A DNA stretch of 64,000 nt, from contig WHVA01000232.1 of NCBI GenBank assembly GCA_015179125.1, forward strand, positions 104,093 to 168,092, in the 5' to 3' direction. This DNA comes from Gautieria morchelliformis (Eukaryota; Basidiomycota; Agaricomycetes; Gomphales; Gomphaceae). Position numbers and translations under genes: made by a program. The notes beneath the pieces were generated by a model. The model ran no database searches. It was not told the origin of the DNA and worked only from the letters and a program-made list of their open reading frames with translations. Each line of letters starts with the position of its first letter. The stretch's first letter is position 1. Positions 43,609-54,614 of the stretch are shown piece after piece.

Positions 43609-46600
43609 ATGGGTCGCCCTTCCCCATACCAATCCTTCGCACAGCTTTCTGCCCTACTTGGCGGACCTGGATCATCTTTCCTACTAGACTCTGACTCATT
43701 CTCCCCAACTCTTGCCGATAACCATCTTACACCTCTGAATGCCAGCCCTATCAACTCTGTACCACCAGCGTGTTTATTCGCCTCTACTAGCTCCCATTCC
43801 GATTCGTCCTTCATCATCCATGTATACCTTCCCAGTCTCTCTAACTCAATCCCTACTCTCATTGACTCTGGTGCAACTTCCAATTTCATTGATAGCTCCT
43901 TTTCCTCTCGTCCTGGTTTCGTATGTACATCACTCCGTTCGCCGATCGCTCTCTCCCTTTTCAACAGGAAACCAGCCACTGCTGGTTTCATTCACGAATA
44001 CCTAGATACTAGTCTCACTTTCAGCGACTCCTCTTCGCAGGACGTTTCACTACTTGTCACAAAGTTACACCCTTCAGCTGCAATCGTTCTTGGGCTTCCG
44101 TGGCTTCGCTCTATGAAACCCACAATTGATTGGGGCTCCCTCTCGATTACCTTTCCTTCTGGCACCGGTTTCATGCTCCCACGTATGATGGTCGCTATGG
44201 CCTGCACGATGATTTCCCCGCCGGCTATCTTCGACAGTATCCCCGAACTCCACACTGCATCGATGACATCGCCACCACCAGTTCCTGGTTCGCATTTGTC
44301 CCCACCATCCTTGGGCTACATCCCGAACACGGCGATTGGACCACTCTCCTACGTCCCGGTCCTTCCACTGGACATCGCTTCTTCGCCCGCTCCTATTCCG
44401 AATCTTTCTGGTTACGAACAGACATTCGACGTGGATGGCGAACCCTTACTTCTCTCAACCAAGCCGATTGAGAATCACTCCTCTGAGTCCTCTATATCAC
44501 TTCCTAACAATCTCATTCATCCATTTTCAGTCACGAAAGAACCCATAATAGAAACCGAACCTATTTGACCAAAAACAGAGCCCATTCCGAGTCATTCTCG
44601 CCCCTGTACACCATATACAGAATCACTGATCGATGACCACCTCCCATTCCATTCTTCACCTCCTGATCCACCTCCGACGAGCAGGGTAACGCCGCATATA
44701 AGCCTAATCAGTGCAGCTGCCTTCGAGCTAATCATGAAACTTGGCGAAGAAGAAACCTTCATGTTAAACATGCACCCTTCTATCCCTGAGCCGAGTTCGC
44801 TTCACGCTGTAGGCAACGCACCAGCCCCGACCACACTCCTCCATGAAAACCCTCTACCAAAGGACAAGTTAGAAATGTTCAGGGCTGTGGTACCAGAGGA
44901 GTACCATGACTTCTTCGATATCTTCTCGCGTGCTAAAGCCAAAGACCTGCCCCCACATCGCCCTTATGACCACACCATCGAAATCGAGAACGATGGCACA
45001 CCACCTCACGGCCCCATATACCCACTCTCGAACAGCGAATTAAAAGCTCTCCACGAATATCTCGAAGACATGCTTGGCAAGGGATTTATCCGCTCCTCCA
45101 GTCACCCGGTGGTGCCCCTGTTGTCTTCGTGAAAAAGAAGGATGGTACACTGCGAATGTGTGTGGACTATCGAGGGCTGAATCGTATCACGCGAAAGAAT
45201 AAGTACCCTATCCCACTGATTCCGAGCCTTATTGACCAACTCAAAAGTGCGAATGTCTATACCAAATTCGACCTTTGTGCCGGGTTCAATAATGTTCGGA
45301 TCGCCTCTGGCCAAGAGTGGAAGACAGCCTTCCGAACTCGATATGGGTCCTTCGAATATCTCGTCATGCCATTCGGATTGACGAACACTCCGGCGACGTT
45401 CTAACACTTCATGAATGACATCTTCCAAGACATGGCTGATGTCTTTGTTGTAGTCTACCTCGACGACATCCTTATCTTCTCCAAGAACAGGGAGGATCAC
45501 TTAGAGCATGTCCGAATGGTCCTCGCCCGTCTTCGGAAACACAACCTCTTCATAAAGCCCGAGAAGTGCCTCTTCCATTCGAACTGGGTTGAGTTTCTCG
45601 GATTCATCATCTCCCCTGCTGGGGTCTCCATGGACATCAAAAAGACAGCGGCAATCACAAAGTGGCCTGTACCAATGAACATTCGCGAAGTCCAATCGTT
45701 CCTGGGCTTTGCGAACTTCTATAGGAGATTCATCATTTCGTTCTCAGACATCATCCTGCCACTCACCCGCCTGACCAGAAAGGATACTCCATTCGTCTGG
45801 GACGCGAAACAGCAGGAGGCTTTTGAAGCATTCAAAGCCGCATTCTCAAAAGCCCCAGTCCTCATCCACTTCGACCTGACTAACACAATCGTCATCGAAA
45901 CAGACGCCTCCGACTATGCCATCGACGCCATCATCTCCCAGATCACCCCCTCCGATGGTGATATCCACCCGATCGCCTTCTATTCACGAGGAATGGCACC
46001 TGCTGAGATGAACTATGAGATCTATGACAAGGAGCTGCTCGCCATCTTCTGTGCCTTCAAGCAATGGCGAAACTATCTCGAAGGGGCATCCCACGTCATC
46101 CTCGTGCTCTCCAACCACAAAAACCTTGAATACTTCGCGACTACAAAACAGCTGACCCAACGACAGGTCCGTTGGTCCAAACACCTGTCAGGGTTCAACT
46201 ATATCATTCGCTACCGAGCTGGGCGACTTGGCACAAAGCCAGATGCATTGACTCGTCGGGGCGACGTGTACCCAAAAGGGGGGATGGTGCCTACGCATTG
46301 GTGAATCCCCACAACTTCCAGTCGATATTTAAGACCGTGCAACTCATTCGCGCCATCATCCTTGACTCTGCATCACTGTTGACATCCATCCAACAGGGCC
46401 AGTTGACCGATCCCTTGTCCTCAGCCCAGATTACTCGTCTTCAGTCTCAGTCATTGGCAATCACCCCTTCGAATGAGAAGTCAGACTCCTGGTCACTTGG
46501 GAGGATAACAAAATGCTGTTATACAAACAGCGAACATATGTCCCCAATCATAATGATATTCGCTTGGACATCCTTCGCTCGCTGCATGACCATCAGTTAG

Positions 46601-47809
46601 CAGGCCACCCAGGGATCAGCAAAACGATGAAGAGCATTCGGAGACAGTATCATTGGCCAAACATGTCCGCCTTCGTCACAAACTACATCGGCTCCTGTTC
46701 AAAGTGTCGCCATGCTAAATCTATTCATCACAAACCCTTCGGTCCACTTCGCTTTCTACCCATCAGCCAACGACCTTGGGATTCGATCTCCATGGACTTC
46801 ATTGAAGGGCTCCCACCGTTGGATGGACACGATATGATCCTTGTCATTGTCGACAGGCTAACAAAGATGGCCCTGTTCATTCTGACATTCTCAGACATTG
46901 ATTCAGGGGACATCGCCATGCTCTTCCTTCGCCACGTATTCGCTAAACACGGTATCCCCAGCGACATCATCTCCGATCGAGGGAAGCACTTCACATCCCG
47001 ATTCTGGATCTCTCTCTGTGAAATCCTCAGCATCAAAGGCAACATTTCTACAGCCTACCACCCCCAAACTGATGGACAGACCGAACGAGTAAACCAAATC
47101 CTCGAGCAGTATCTCCGAGTCTATATCAACTACCAGCAGGACGATTGGGTCGACCTCTTGCCTCTCGCCAAATTCGCTTACAACAACACAGCCCATTCGG
47201 CGACCCAGGTCACGCCCTTCTTCGCCAACAAAGGTTTCCATCCAAAGCTCGAAGTATTGCTCACTTCGGTCGCTTCCAAGGACGCTTATCGCCAGTCGGC
47301 AGACCTCAAGGACCTTCACCAATACCTTCGAGATCAAATCAAGAAATCAATTATCCAGTACACTTCCGCCACACCCAGTTGCCGCATTCCGATCCCTGAG
47401 TTTCAGGTCGGTGACAGAGTATGGCTCGACTCACGAAATATTCGCACAAAACGACCTTCGAAGAAACTCGACCACCGAAGACTTGGCCCATATCCTATCA
47501 CGGCTAAAATATCTTCTCATGCATTTCGCTTAGGCTTACCACTGGACCTTCGCCAGATCCACCCTGTGTTTCATGTATCCCTTCTTGAACCCGCCACGAC
47601 ATCTACCATCCCAGGTCGATATGCAGACCCCCCACCTCCTATCGAAATTGACTCCGCTGACGAGTACGAGATCACGAAGATCCTCGATAGTTGCATTCGC
47701 CGGAAGCAATTGGAATACCTAGTGGAGTTGAAGGGATACGAACACACTCCCGACGCTACGTCTTGGGAACCCTCTTCGAATGTTACTAATTCTGCTCGCA
47801 GACTCGCCG
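43609..47809 (+). pseudogene. B pol: protease, RT, RNase H, integrase, chromodomain
   Basis: The protease has LIDSGATSNFID (about 43860) and LGLPWLRSMKPTIDW. RT has [18 protein letters not shown] and [14 protein letters not shown]. RNase H has ETDASDYAIDAII. Integrase has HDHQLAGHPGISK, CSKCRHAK, VIVDRLTKMA, SDRGKHF and the TDGQTERVNQILEQ block. The chromodomain is EYLVELKGYEHTPDATSW. Breaks: TGA at 44566-44568 in an otherwise open frame, a frameshift just before GGAPVVFV (about 45110), TAA at 45402-45404 where the family has glutamine, and a slip in a G6 run near 46280. The chromodomain end is cut by the copia LTR at 47815. Confidence 0.92.
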
Positions 47810-47814
47810 AATTC

Positions 47815-48312
47815 TGTAGTAGACAGGAATTATAGGCAGTAGGTATGGACTTGTTGCTCAAAAGAATAGACTAGAAATTAATTCACTCTCTCAGTGAATT
47901 TAGTTGTCACTATAAATATATTATACACTACCTAGAAATTAATTCACTACAGAGAATTTCTAGGTCAATAAATCGAAGGAACACTAGACTAATTTACTTG
48001 CCTCTCTCAGTGAATTTAGTTGTCACTGAGAGAGGGGGAAATCTGTCTCACTGTGCATGTACTACTACCCGGCCCTTTAGCGCCCAAGAGCTCGTGTGTC
48101 GAAGTCATTTCAGACTCCGCTGGGTGCAGCCGCCTATGAAAGTAGAAATAACAAAATGAAATGGAGAGGTAGGGAGTGACTGGAAAATTTCGAAAATAAA
48201 CAGAGAAATGAATGCATGGTACAAGAACAATATGAGAAGAAATTGAAACACCATACAGTAAATTGAATATATTATGCTTGATTTTGGTGCAGGAGCATAA
48301 ATGCACCCAACA
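47815..48312 (-). repeat. Solo copia LTR at the end of B pol (TSD AATTC)
   Basis: This 498-bp LTR reads TGTAGTAGACAGG..CACCCAACA on the plus strand, matching the reverse of the copia-1 LTRs. AATTC is present on both sides (47810-47814 and 48313-48317). It replaces the last residues of the chromodomain ORF with SRQEL and a stop. Confidence 0.92.
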
Positions 48313-48429
48313 AATTCCATGCGAAGTACCCACAGAAACCCAAGGCTTAGAGGTTTACCAAAGCCCAAGAAAACGACACTCTGTTCACAATTCTACCTAT
48401 AGATTCAACTCCCTTAATTAATCTCCTCT

Positions 48430-49195
48430 CAATCCTCACCCAACTCCCTTCGACTCATTCTACGCCTGCAACCGATGCCTCTTCAGACGCTCCGAGCTCC
48501 CCATCAACCTCTTCACCCCCCCCTCGATGGCTAGTAAGGGCACTCGAGGATTGTGCATACTTGGCCATCGTCCTGACCATACCCCTTGCTATCCATGCCC
48601 TCTTACCTTCCCCATCAGGAGTGAAGCAGATGCGCAGTCGCCTCACTGTGACAGGCTCTGCAGCTTTCGCCGACCCAGGCATACCCCCGGCCGACTGCGA
48701 ATCAGAGTAGGGGACTTCGCCGAATGCATCACCGAGTTAGCATAGTCGTCACAAGAATACATGAGAAAACCATACCTTCTGGGTCCTTCCTAGTCACCTC
48801 CCTTCCTTCGCACCCCTTCGACGTCAGCGTAAAGATCGGAGAAGGAGTCGAATCAATATCCGCTTCTGCGGGTACCGATTCTAATGTCGATGCCGAACTC
48901 TCCAACCACACCCTCGTTTTCTGAATCTCCTTCGCCAGCTCGTCTACTTCAGACGGTCTTTCGAACGTTTGGTCGGCCACCTCCTCGGCCTGCAGCATTT
49001 TCCGAAGCTCCTCCTAGACCTCATCATTGAGCGAACGAAAGCTAATAAAGAAAAAAGACCGGTACTCACTTGGACTCCTGCCGCATCGACCAACCACTGC
49101 TCCACATCCCCTCGTGACTCTCCCCAAAGCTCCGGCCTAACCCTCGACACAACCTGCGATCGATTGAGGAGAGCTGAGTATTCAGGTGTCGTCAT
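48430..49195 (-). pseudogene. B antisense accessory gene, probably spliced
   Basis: It lies between pol and the 3' LTR on the opposite strand, like the family-A gene. Exon 1 (49195-49070, 42 codons) reads MTTPEYSALLNRSQVV..VDAAGVQ. A 56-bp intron (49069-49014, GTGAGT..CTAG) leads in frame to EELRKMLQAEEVADQTF..PSEVDELAKEIQKTRVW. A second donor GTATGG near 48775 and an exon beginning near MPGSAKAAEPVTVRRLRICF (ending about 48455) are plausible, but the phase does not fit exactly. It shares no clear sequence with the family-A gene apart from position, orientation and charged helical character. The function is unknown. Confidence 0.5.
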
Positions 49196-49390
49196 AAGGG
49201 CAGTACGCTTGGCTGGGGTGCTTAGTTGGGCCCCATAACCCCGTTCCGGGCCGCGTTTTTAAACAAAAAAAAGAAGTCGTGCATGGACCACGCAGCTATG
49301 CAGGGCCCAGGCTTCAGAGATCCCATCGGGGGACCCATTACGTCTTTAACGGTTCCGCCCCACCATAGGACGCCGCGTCGTTGGACTCCA

Positions 49391-49409
49391 AAGCTAGGAG
49401 GGGGGTACT
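49391..49409 (+). other. B polypurine tract
   Basis: AAGCTAGGAGGGGGGTACT precedes the original 3' LTR position. The last five bases, GTACT, are also the left target copy of the solo LTR that follows. Confidence 0.65.
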
Positions 49410-50684
49410 TGTCATGACGTGTTTATCTCCCATACTCAGAAGCTCAGTTCTCCTATTTTCTCACCCCACCTTCATGTTCGTTCTGATCACCATTGTTATA
49501 TTCGGCAACCAACTCTCGCTGTTCGCGCCAACTACCATAGCCGCGCCGTCAAACGCACGATCGACGTCCTGGGACTGACTCGGCAGTCACCACTGGGCCT
49601 ACCACCTCCTCTGCTCGACCCTCTTCTGATGGTGTTCTAATAGTTGGGTTGTCAAGACCTGTGCATTTCCTCCACCTTGGTACCCCCATTTTCCCTTTCG
49701 CTACTCCTCCCCAGTGTTCGCTTGGCTTCGCCCTCGACCTCGACCTCTCCTCCCCTATGTCGCCTCTGTTCGCCCTTCCTTGCATTTCACCGAACGGCTA
49801 TTCGCTGCTCGCATCATTCGCCAGCAGGCACACCATCAAGAACGATCGATACCATTCACCCAGCATGATGGTTCCTCATTAACCCCATCGTCTTCTTAAA
49901 TCCAACCCCATTGGGCGTTCGTATGGTCAAAGTATGTTCGCAGGACATCCCCTCCATAGGCCGTGCGGAATCAACCCAGTAGACCAAGAGTCCGTGCAGG
50001 GTAGCATGTATGCGGGTCCCAAGACATGGTTTTGTCCATAAGTGCCTTCGCCACCTTTACTCTCCGTCGTTTCATGTTCTCCCTCTTCTCACATTCTATT
50101 GTATGTTTATTTCATCTATGTTGTATCATGGCTGCGCACCCCTATCTAACCCTGACTTGTGACGGCCTCTTTCCTATTCACTAATACCTTGTGAGCATTC
50201 GATATAAGTAGTTTACATTCGCATGTATATTCTCCAGTTCAATTATCATACGTTGTCCATCTTGTGCAAACTTGACCCCGCTGTGATCATCGTCTCGAGC
50301 CTTCTCTTGGAGATTTCTATCTTCGACCAGCAAAGGACTTAGGCATCACTGGTGAGTTCTCATACTTCATCTTCGTTACCTTAGCCTTCGAGCCATTTTC
50401 TGTGCTGTTGGCAAAGGGCTCCGAAGGAGCACCTTCACCAGCGAGGGGATTGTCGAGACTTAGACAGCCCTTCCGTGAGACCTTGCACGTTACATCGTCA
50501 AGAACCACGGGCTATTTCGCTACGACTGTAGATAGGGTGAGCCCCGTTTAGGCGAACCCTCTTACCTTGTGAACATTCATTGGTTCACCTATTCGCCGAA
50601 CGGCATACTTATTCGCACAAGTTATTCGGGCATTCGCTGTGTTCACTAATACACGATATTAACGCTTGAAAACCAATCTTGACA
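49410..50684 (+). repeat. Solo LTR family B, long variant, at the PPT/3' LTR junction (TSD GTACT)
   Basis: It begins TGTCATGACG and ends CAATCTTGACA (1275 bp). GTACT precedes it (49405-49409), and GTACT (50685-50689) follows, sharing its last T with the first base of the B 3' LTR. U3 differs from the outer LTRs and contains a second TGTCAAGACC start at 49650. The right 800 bp is close to the outer LTRs. Confidence 0.85.
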
Positions 50685-50688
50685 GTAC

Positions 50689-51720
50689 TGTCATGACCTG
50701 TCTATTTCTCCTACCGCACTGCCTCTATGTTCCCCCTCGTCACTCCCTAGCATCTTTGCCAGAGTTCGCCGCACCTACCAACCACTCCCCCTCCACGTCC
50801 ACTCTACCCACTGTTCGCCCCATTCTCCGAACCGCTATTCGCTGCTCGCGCATTTTGCCAGCAGGCACGCCATCAAATATGATCGATACCATTCACCCGG
50901 CATGATGGTTCATCATTAACCCCATCATCTTCATAATCCAACCCCATTGGGCGTTCATATGGCCAAAGTGTGTTCACAGGACGTCCCTTCCATAGGTTGT
51001 GCGGGATCAACCCAGTAAACGAAGAGTCCATGCAGGGTAGCATGTATGCGGGTCCCAAGACATGGTTTTGTCCATAAGTGCCTTCATCCCCTTTTACTCT
51101 CCGTCGTTTCATGTTCGCATTCTTCCCTCACTCTATTGTATGTTTATTCCATCTACTTAGTATCATGACTGCGCACCCCTATCTGACCCTGACTCACGAC
51201 GGCCTCTTTCCTATTCACTAATACCTTGTGAGCATTCGATATAAGTAGTTTACATTCGCATGTATATTCTCCAGTTCAATTATCATACGTTGTCCATCTT
51301 GTGCAAACTTGACCCCGCTGTGATCATCGTCTCGAGCCTTCTCTTGGAGATTTCTATCTTCGACCAGCAAAGGACTTAGGCATCACTGGTGAGTTCTCGT
51401 ACTTCATCTTCGTTACCTTAGCCTTCGAGCCATTTTCTGTGCTGTCGGCGAAGGGCTCCGAAGGAGCACCTTCGCCGGCGAAGGGATTGTCGAGACTTAG
51501 ACAGCCCTTCCATGAGACCTTGCATGTTATATCGTCAAGTGCCACGGGCTATTTCACTATGACTGTAGATAGGGTGAGCCCCGTTCGGGCAACCCTCTTA
51601 CCTTGTGAACATTCATTGGTTCATCTATTTGCCGAACGGCATACTTATTCGCACAAGTTATTCGGGCATTTGCTGTGTTCACTAATACACCATATTAATG
51701 CCTAAAAACCAATCTTGACA
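50689..51720 (+). repeat. 3' LTR of gypsy B
   Basis: This 1032-bp LTR, TGTCATGACC..CAATCTTGACA, matches the 5' LTR almost base for base over the first 250 bp. It contains the GGCTCCGAAGGAGC palindrome near 51450-51475. Target copy AGTCT follows. Confidence 0.92.
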
Positions 51721-51725
51721 AGTCT

Positions 51726-52169
51726 GCACAGGAACAAAGAATATTCTGTAGAGTATTGTAAGAAATGCTGTGTAAAGAACAAACACCATTGGAAACCCAG
51801 GACATGCATTGTGCAAGTCTTGTGCTTGCCAACTATGTAGGAATGGATATGCACCCCGGCTGCCAATACTTCCTGCTTCTTCTCTGGCTGTTGCATCTCA
51901 GCTGCTGCTTCCTGATCCTTCTCTTCCCACTGCATCTCTGCATTCCTCTTCTTCTTTCCCCCTTGTTTCTCCTCCCATCACTTCGGCTATCCTCACTGTG
52001 CCTCACCTGCTGCCTTCTGGCTGGGCCAATGCATGCACACCCTCACTTCAGATTGAACAAAATGTTGATTCATGCATCCCTGGAGGCTTGTCTGGATTTG
52101 GATGCGGAACTTAAATGGCAGCCACGCTGCCAAATGTCCCAGGAGAAGAACCTCAAATGTCAAGGTGAA
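51726..52169 (+). other. Right half of the locus split by gypsy B
   Basis: Frames include a Cys-rich stretch (LCKSCACQLCRNGYAP) followed by a Pro/Ser/Leu-rich run. With the left half this might be one low-complexity protein with zinc-binding cysteines, but no single frame spans the junction cleanly. The call is weak. Confidence 0.3.
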
Positions 52170-52673
52170 AAGGCTGTATTACTTCCAGCTTGTGTGCTGT
52201 GCCTGCCCTACGTACGAGTCCCAATTTCTTAGGTAAATGAATAAGAGGTGAGGTTTGATTCAAGAGGTGAGTACTTAGAAAATAGCTAAGGATCAAAGAG
52301 AGTATGATAGTCAATATTCAGACTGAGGAATAAGTGTGCATACAGGAGGGGTGAGATAGGGATCAGGGGCAAGTGTATGCGGGGATATGGGCGAGATAAA
52401 TATAACTAATTGATGCGTGATGGAACAGAACAGATAACTAAGGGGATAATGTCATGTGGGTAAGCTTGGGCATAAGCTTGGGGTTGGGCATGGTATCACA
52501 AGGCTCAGGTTGGCAGAAAGGTAGTACCAGTAAGTAACCAGCCAAAGGCTGGGTTCTTACAGTATTCCCCCCTTATGGCCGAGACCTTCGAGGTCACAAT
52601 ATGAACAAGGTTTGCCTATCTGGGAATCTATATCGTCAGCCTGATGTTAAGTCGCTGGAAGGAAAGTGAAGAA
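52170..52673 (-). repeat. Decayed family-A 3' LTR and adjoining internal sequence
   Basis: The sequence follows the reverse family-A LTR: AGCTTGTGTGCTGTGCC..ACGAGTCCCAA, AATGAATAAGAGGTGAGG, and an end GGTTCTTACA at 52561. It continues with the PPT-proximal text (GTATTCCCCCCTTATGGCCGAGACC). Many CG sites of A2 are TG or CA. It is an old solo or truncated copy. Confidence 0.8.
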
Positions 52674-53125
52674 TAAGAGACTATCTACATGACATACAAC
52701 TCACCTGGCAGAGAAGGATCCAAAGAGGAAAGGCTGTGGATCCCCGCTGCGAGCATGCTACTTATATACCCTGCACCCCTGATCAAAGTCAGGGACACCC
52801 ACTCCACTCCTGATGTAAGTCCAAGGTTCTGTGGCCACTGCCGGACACATGCAAACCTACTTACACCCCTGACCCCACTCTGGGATTGTGGCCAAAGCCA
52901 AAGGCTCGGGAGCTTGGCTTTGCCCTTGGGTTTGCTTGGGTTGGGTCAGAGCCTTGGATGGGCACCAAAGCCGAGCTTGGAAATGGACTTGGGAGGGGGT
53001 TCCCCTGACATTGACTGACCCTTGATGTTGCATACTACCTGAGTCGCTTTGCTTCCAATGATGTTCTGAAAGCAGAAGTTGGAAAATGGAGTGGAATTGG
53101 TGAAGCAAGCAGGGCTGGCGGAAGT
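52674..53125. repeat. Repeat D, second copy
   Basis: It nearly repeats 36086-36510, including AGAGACTATCTACATGACAT, CTTATATACCCTGCACCCC and GATGTTCTGAAAGCAGAAGTTGG. The two copies are in the same orientation. Its start directly abuts the decayed A-type sequence. Confidence 0.75.
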
Positions 53126-54101
53126 GCTGGCTGAGGATGGCAGTGAGGGGTGCTGCATATTATTTTTTTTCTCTTTGAAAAATATGAATTTCATGTGAGT
53201 GAGGATATGAGAATTTCATTGTGTTGTATAAAAAAAATTCTCTGAATATGTTTGCCTTTTATACAACTGGCTGTACATATGAAAAGGCAGGATAATCACA
53301 CTAGTAAGCTATATTGATACTGATTTTGGAAAGTCCTTAGCTGCTCTGAGTAGATTTCAGTATGAGAAGTCTGCAATATTTTGCATGACAGAATATGCAA
53401 CAGAAGGGATTCTCACCTCACAAAGGGGAAATTCAAAGAGAAAAGTCTCTTCTTGTCACTTATGGATGTGGAGGTAGTGGGTGGAAGGTTGGGCCAAAGC
53501 ATAGTCATGCAGCAGGAGGACCTGGCTTGTGTATGGTGCAGGGGTGTCTGTGGAATGGTGCCATTTTCATCATTGGAGGTATTCTCATCAGTTGCTTGGG
53601 CCTGTTCCACCCAACTGCATGTTAGTTGGTAGGTCATACATTTATGGATGTGGTGGGAGCTATCTCTGAGCCCCCACCCACTTGTTTATAGGTGTGAATC
53701 CTTCCTGACCTCGCAACATTGTTCTTAACATTAGTACAAAGTAGCAACAAAAGCTGTATTGAACCACAGCAAGCTAAGCCTGACAGTGTTTCCTCCCCTT
53801 AACACCCAAAATGGGAGATGTAAAGAGTTTGCTTCACTTGGATTTTATACTTCTGTTCCCTAGCTATGGCCCACATATGTTCAGGTACAAGATTTGAAGC
53901 CAATCCAAACAGAAACCAACAAGAAATTGTTACTTGAGTTTTGCATGCTAAAACAGATGCAAATTCAAGTTGCACCTTACATACTGCAAACAGGTGTAGA
54001 AGGTTCTACTGCTTAGCTAAGCCCCTGTACAATACAATACAAAAGGAGGCCCTTTCATCTGCCTTTCATCAGCCAATTTACCATCTTCTATCCTACACAT
54101 G
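53126..54101. other. No recognisable gene; fragment of repeat D
   Basis: 53385-53450 matches the reverse of 35760-35830. The remainder has only short ORFs with no recognisable motif. The last bases (ACATG, 54097-54101) flank copia-1. Confidence 0.45.
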
Positions 54102-54599
54102 TGTTGGGTGCATTTATGCTCCTGCACCAAAATCAAGCATAATATATCCAATTTGTTGTGTGGCCTTCCAAGTTCTTCTCACATTGTTCTTGTATTATGC
54201 ATCCATTTCTCTGGTTATTTTCGAAATTTTCCACTCATTCCTTATCTCTCTATTTCATCTTGTTATTCCTACTTTCACAAGCGGCTGCACCCAGCGGAGT
54301 CTGAAATGACTTCGACGCGCGAGCTCTTGGGCGCTAAAGGGCCGGGTAGTAGTACATGCGCAGTGGAACACATTTCCCCCTCTCTCAGTGACCACTAAAT
54401 TCACTGAGAGAGGCAAGTAAATTAGTCTAGTAGTCTTTGCATTTATTGACCTAGAAATGCTCTGTAGTGAATTGATTTCTAGGTAGTGTATAATATATTT
54501 ATAGTGACCACTAAATTCACTGAGAGAGTGAATTGATTTCTAGTCTATTCTTTTGAATAACAAGTCCATACCTACTGCCTATAATTCCTGTCCTCTACA
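54102..54599 (+). repeat. 5' LTR of copia-1
   Basis: TGTTGGGTGC..CCTCTACA. It contains a CCTCTCTCAGTGA / TCACTGAGAGAGG hairpin near 54378-54412, a TATAATATATTTATA stretch near 54490 and a second half-copy of the hairpin arm. Confidence 0.92.
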
Positions 54600-54600
54600 G

Positions 54601-54614
54601 GGTTATGGGCCCCG
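54601..54614 (+). other. Copia-1 primer-binding site (half initiator tRNA-Met)
   Basis: GGTTATGGGCCCC directly follows the LTR. It complements the anticodon-region end of the 5' half of initiator tRNA-Met, the primer type known from Drosophila copia. The ATG inside this site is the start codon of gag. Confidence 0.75.

Larger units (their letters stand above)
41832..51720 (+). mobile_element. Gypsy B, chromovirus-type element with nested insertions (TSD AGTCT)
   Basis: The outer LTRs (41832-43341 and 50689-51720) are near identical where they align and are flanked by AGTCT (41827-41831 and 51721-51725). The inside has a protease-RT-RNase H-integrase-chromodomain pol, then an antisense gene, but almost no room for gag. 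Three solo LTRs have inserted: copia in the 5' LTR, copia at the end of pol, and a B-type LTR at the start of the 3' LTR. The element is dead. Confidence 0.93.

Noticed and set aside
43609-44568. Independent host aspartic protease gene
   Set aside because: DSGA and LGLPWL motifs and the continuing frame into RT show it is the start of gypsy B pol.
49650-50684. Separate LTR starting at TGTCAAGACC (49650)
   Set aside because: The matching GTACT duplications place the start at 49410; 49650 is an internal repeat of the U3 start, as in the LTR at 38952.
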